From: an uncultured Eubacterium sp.
GTDB lineage: Bacteria; Bacillota; Clostridia; Eubacteriales; Eubacteriaceae
Assembly (NCBI GenBank): GCA_902784045.1
Contig: CACZTE010000170.1
Location: 1 to 5,223, forward strand
DNA length: 5,223 bases
Direction of reading: 5' to 3'
In this document: positions 3,689 through 5,223 of the stretch, piece after piece
How positions within the stretch are numbered: the stretch's first letter is position 1
Layout: each line of letters starts with the position of its first letter
Made by a program: the position numbers and the translations under genes
Notes under the pieces: generated by a model
What the model was told of the DNA's origin: nothing
Databases searched by the model: none
The model's input: only the letters and a program-made list of their open reading frames with translations

Positions 3689-5223
3689 TTAGTTTTGAAT
3701 GCAGATTTCTTTGTTGTCTGCTAGTTTACGCAATTTATTGAGTTTTTCCATCTGCTTTTTATCTAATTTATATTTCTCAAGGATTTCTTTTATGGTTTTC
3801 TCTTTTGTTGCGTGTATAAGCTTATGGATTTCCGGATGTATGATTGTTAGGTTTTTGTAGCTGTCATCTTTTGTCTTGTGCCATGGCACTTTATGATGAC
3901 AGTGCATTTCCCAAGGTGCTAGTCTTATTCCTGTCACGCTACATTTTCCTTTTTGTGCCACGTAGAGGGATATGCGATTATCGTTATATTCAATGCTCGC
4001 TCGTTTTCCCAAAATGGGATGTTCCCTGATATACTTTAATTCGGCTTCACTGATGTCTTTAAGCTTTTTGTGTATTTCTGTTCTGCCTTCTACCGTATAT
4101 TTGTTGACACTTTGTTTTTTCATCATCGGTTTTTTGCATTGAACATAGGCTAACGGAATAATAGGAACTTTCATTAGATATCTGACTTGCTCAGATTTCA
4201 TATAAGGTAGAATTCCTTTATCTTTGCCTTTATATTGTCCTTTACTTGTGAATCCATTTGGGTTTTCCTTATTTCTCGTTTTTGCTTTGGGGAATCGGTT
4301 GTACATACATTTCATGAGATCATGAGCAATTTTTCTGACATCAATATTGACATGCGTCGCTATTTTGTAGTAATTGTGCTTTCCGATCACCATGCTGTTG
4401 TATTTTCCGATTTCTTTTATCGTTTGTTTCGAGTTTGGGGTCTTCTGTATTCTTTTAATTTGAGCTTTTAAGTCGTTTTTCATCTTTCTCAGCGCTTTTG
4501 GCGCAACATGGGTCTCTGCTACTCTTCGGGTCTGTCCTTTTTTGTCCTTACCTTTTTTAACAGCTTTAAGCATGAATCCAAGGAATTCACTCTCGTGCTT
4601 TTTCAGGTTCGTGATTTTGGACTTTTCCTCAGAGATTGGTAGTCGTAGTCTTTCTTTTAACCACATTTGGCACGCTTTGAATATTTTCTCCGCATTGCTT
4701 CGTGTATTGGTAAAGATTTTGAAGTCATCCGCATATCGCACGATGTACATGGGCTTTAGCTTGGATGAATTTCTTAAGCTTCTAGCCACTCTGTCATAGC
4801 ATAAAATGTCGTTTCTTAAGTATGGTTTCACATTTTTCGCATTGAAAGTTTCCCATTGTTCGCCGATCCACCAGTCGAACTCATTGAGATTGACATTTGC
4901 AAGTAGCGGACTTAGGATTCCTCCTTGCGGTGTTCCCTTATTGGGGTAGACTATTTCACCGTTTTCCAACTTGATGGGTGCTTTCAAGATTTTTCGGATA
5001 ATCACTAGAAGTTGTTTATCACGGAATCCCATAGTCCATAATTGGCGCATGAGTTTTACATGATTCACCTCATCAAAAAATCCTTTGATATCAACGTCCA
5101 CCACAAAATGTAGTTTCTGCTGATTAATCTTTCTAACACAATCCGCTATAGCGTTTTCCGCACTTCGGTTAGGGCGAAAGCCGTAACTTCTGGTATTGAA
5201 TTTTGCTTCGCAGATCGGCTCCA
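3689..5223 (-). CDS. ltrA: Group II intron reverse transcriptase/maturase with HNH domain (N-terminus cut off)
   Basis: The intron-encoded protein: it reverse-transcribes the intron, helps it splice, and nicks target DNA. The frame is open to the window edge; 510 residues are visible, beginning at EPICEAKFNTRSYGFRPNRS. The apparent GTG start at 5104 is internal, because conserved RT sequence continues upstream. RT motifs (fragment numbering): YGFRPNRSAENA 13-24, VVDVDIKGFFDEVNH 40-54, GTPQGGILSPLLANV 96-110, catalytic YADD 163-166, FLGFM 213-217. Domain X (maturase) includes YNSMVIGKHNYYKIATHVN at 274-292. The C-terminal HNH nuclease has C427, HCHH 440-443, N457, H462, H466 and H470; it shows a single Cys in CSVTG where many HNH domains have CxxC. 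About 100 N-terminal residues are missing compared with the usual length near 600. No frameshift or lost catalytic residue is seen. The symbol is used in its generic sense for such proteins. Confidence 0.95.
   Translation of the reverse strand, partial: EPICEAKFNTRSYGFRPNRSAENAIADCVRKINQQKLHFVVDVDIKGFFDEVNHVKLMRQLWTMGFRDKQLLVIIRKILKAPIKLENGEIVYPNKGTPQGGILSPLLANVNLNEFDWWIGEQWETFNAKNVKPYLRNDILCYDRVARSLRNSSKLKPMYIVRYADDFKIFTNTRSNAEKIFKACQMWLKERLRLPISEEKSKITNLKKHESEFLGFMLKAVKKGKDKKGQTRRVAETHVAPKALRKMKNDLKAQIKRIQKTPNSKQTIKEIGKYNSMVIGKHNYYKIATHVNIDVRKIAHDLMKCMYNRFPKAKTRNKENPNGFTSKGQYKGKDKGILPYMKSEQVRYLMKVPIIPLAYVQCKKPMMKKQSVNKYTVEGRTEIHKKLKDISEAELKYIREHPILGKRASIEYNDNRISLYVAQKGKCSVTGIRLAPWEMHCHHKVPWHKTKDDSYKNLTIIHPEIHKLIHATKEKTIKEILEKYKLDKKQMEKLNKLRKLADNKEICIQN

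Larger units (their letters stand above)
3539..5223 (-). mobile_element. Group II intron, 3' part (5' end outside window)
   Basis: A retroelement and ribozyme inserted antisense to the GDPD operon. Visible in intron order are the coding region (minus strand, from the window edge to 3689), a short domain IV tail (3688-3623), domain V (3622-3589) and domain VI (about 3585-3543). The 3' splice junction lies at about 3539-3541, judged from the candidate branch A at 3547; an AC end would be at 3540-3539. Domains I-III, the EBS sequences and the 5' exon lie beyond base 5223, so IBS/EBS pairing and the exact target cannot be tested. The whole element is AT-rich compared with the adjoining operon. 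No inactivating stop or frameshift is visible in this part, so it may be active. Confidence 0.94.

Noticed and set aside
4235..4799. Plus-strand frames of 78 and 85 codons inside the intron
   Set aside because: They lie antisense to conserved RT and maturase sequence and have no ribosome binding site or recognisable product.
5102..5104. GTG at 5104 as start of the intron-encoded protein
   Set aside because: The same frame continues upstream with the conserved RT motif YGFRPNRSAENA to the window edge, so the GTG codes for an internal Val.

Overview
The window most likely comes from a Gram-positive anaerobe of the class Clostridia. The evidence is the cell-wall protein with ChW (clostridial hydrophobic, conserved Trp) repeats and GBS_Bsp-like repeats, strong AAAGGA(G) ribosome binding sites, two extended -10 promoters (TGnTATAAT), and a firmicute-type group II intron. 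The genus cannot be read from this stretch. No tRNA, rRNA or CRISPR array was seen.

Layout: bases 1-224 hold an inverted repeat, a terminator for something upstream, a strong extended -10 promoter, a 14-bp palindrome and a GC-rich leader hairpin. They precede a 68-residue uncharacterised protein (225-431). Bases 432-929 carry no sizeable gene but are dense in signals. These are a second extended -10 promoter, a structured transcript that could contain a 19-codon all-hydrophobic reading frame (550-609), a cluster of mutually exclusive hairpins built from three TTCCCGC copies (635-690), a clear intrinsic terminator (748-782), a perfect 14-bp palindrome (806-819) and a sigma-A-type promoter (837-864).

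That promoter drives a two-gene operon. The first gene (930-1301) encodes a small membrane-anchored protein with a coiled-coil-like exterior part. It overlaps by ATGA the second gene (1298-3412), which encodes a 704-residue secreted protein: signal peptide, Lys/Thr/Asp-rich linker, three ChW repeats, two GBS_Bsp-like modules and a complete C-terminal glycerophosphodiester phosphodiesterase (GDPD) domain. The likely picture is a wall-bound enzyme acting on glycerophosphodiesters (deacylated lipids or teichoic-acid-like polymers) outside the cell, made together with a membrane partner of unknown role.

Downstream, a 17-bp-arm imperfect hairpin (3494-3538) ends almost exactly where the 3' end of an antisense group II intron begins. 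The intron fills the rest of the window on the minus strand: domain VI with a candidate branch-point A, a textbook 34-nt domain V with a CGC triad, and the reverse transcriptase/maturase/HNH protein (3689-5223). The protein runs off the right edge, so its N-terminus, intron domains I-III and the 5' exon are not visible. The AT-rich intron contrasts with the more GC-balanced GDPD operon, as expected for a mobile insertion.
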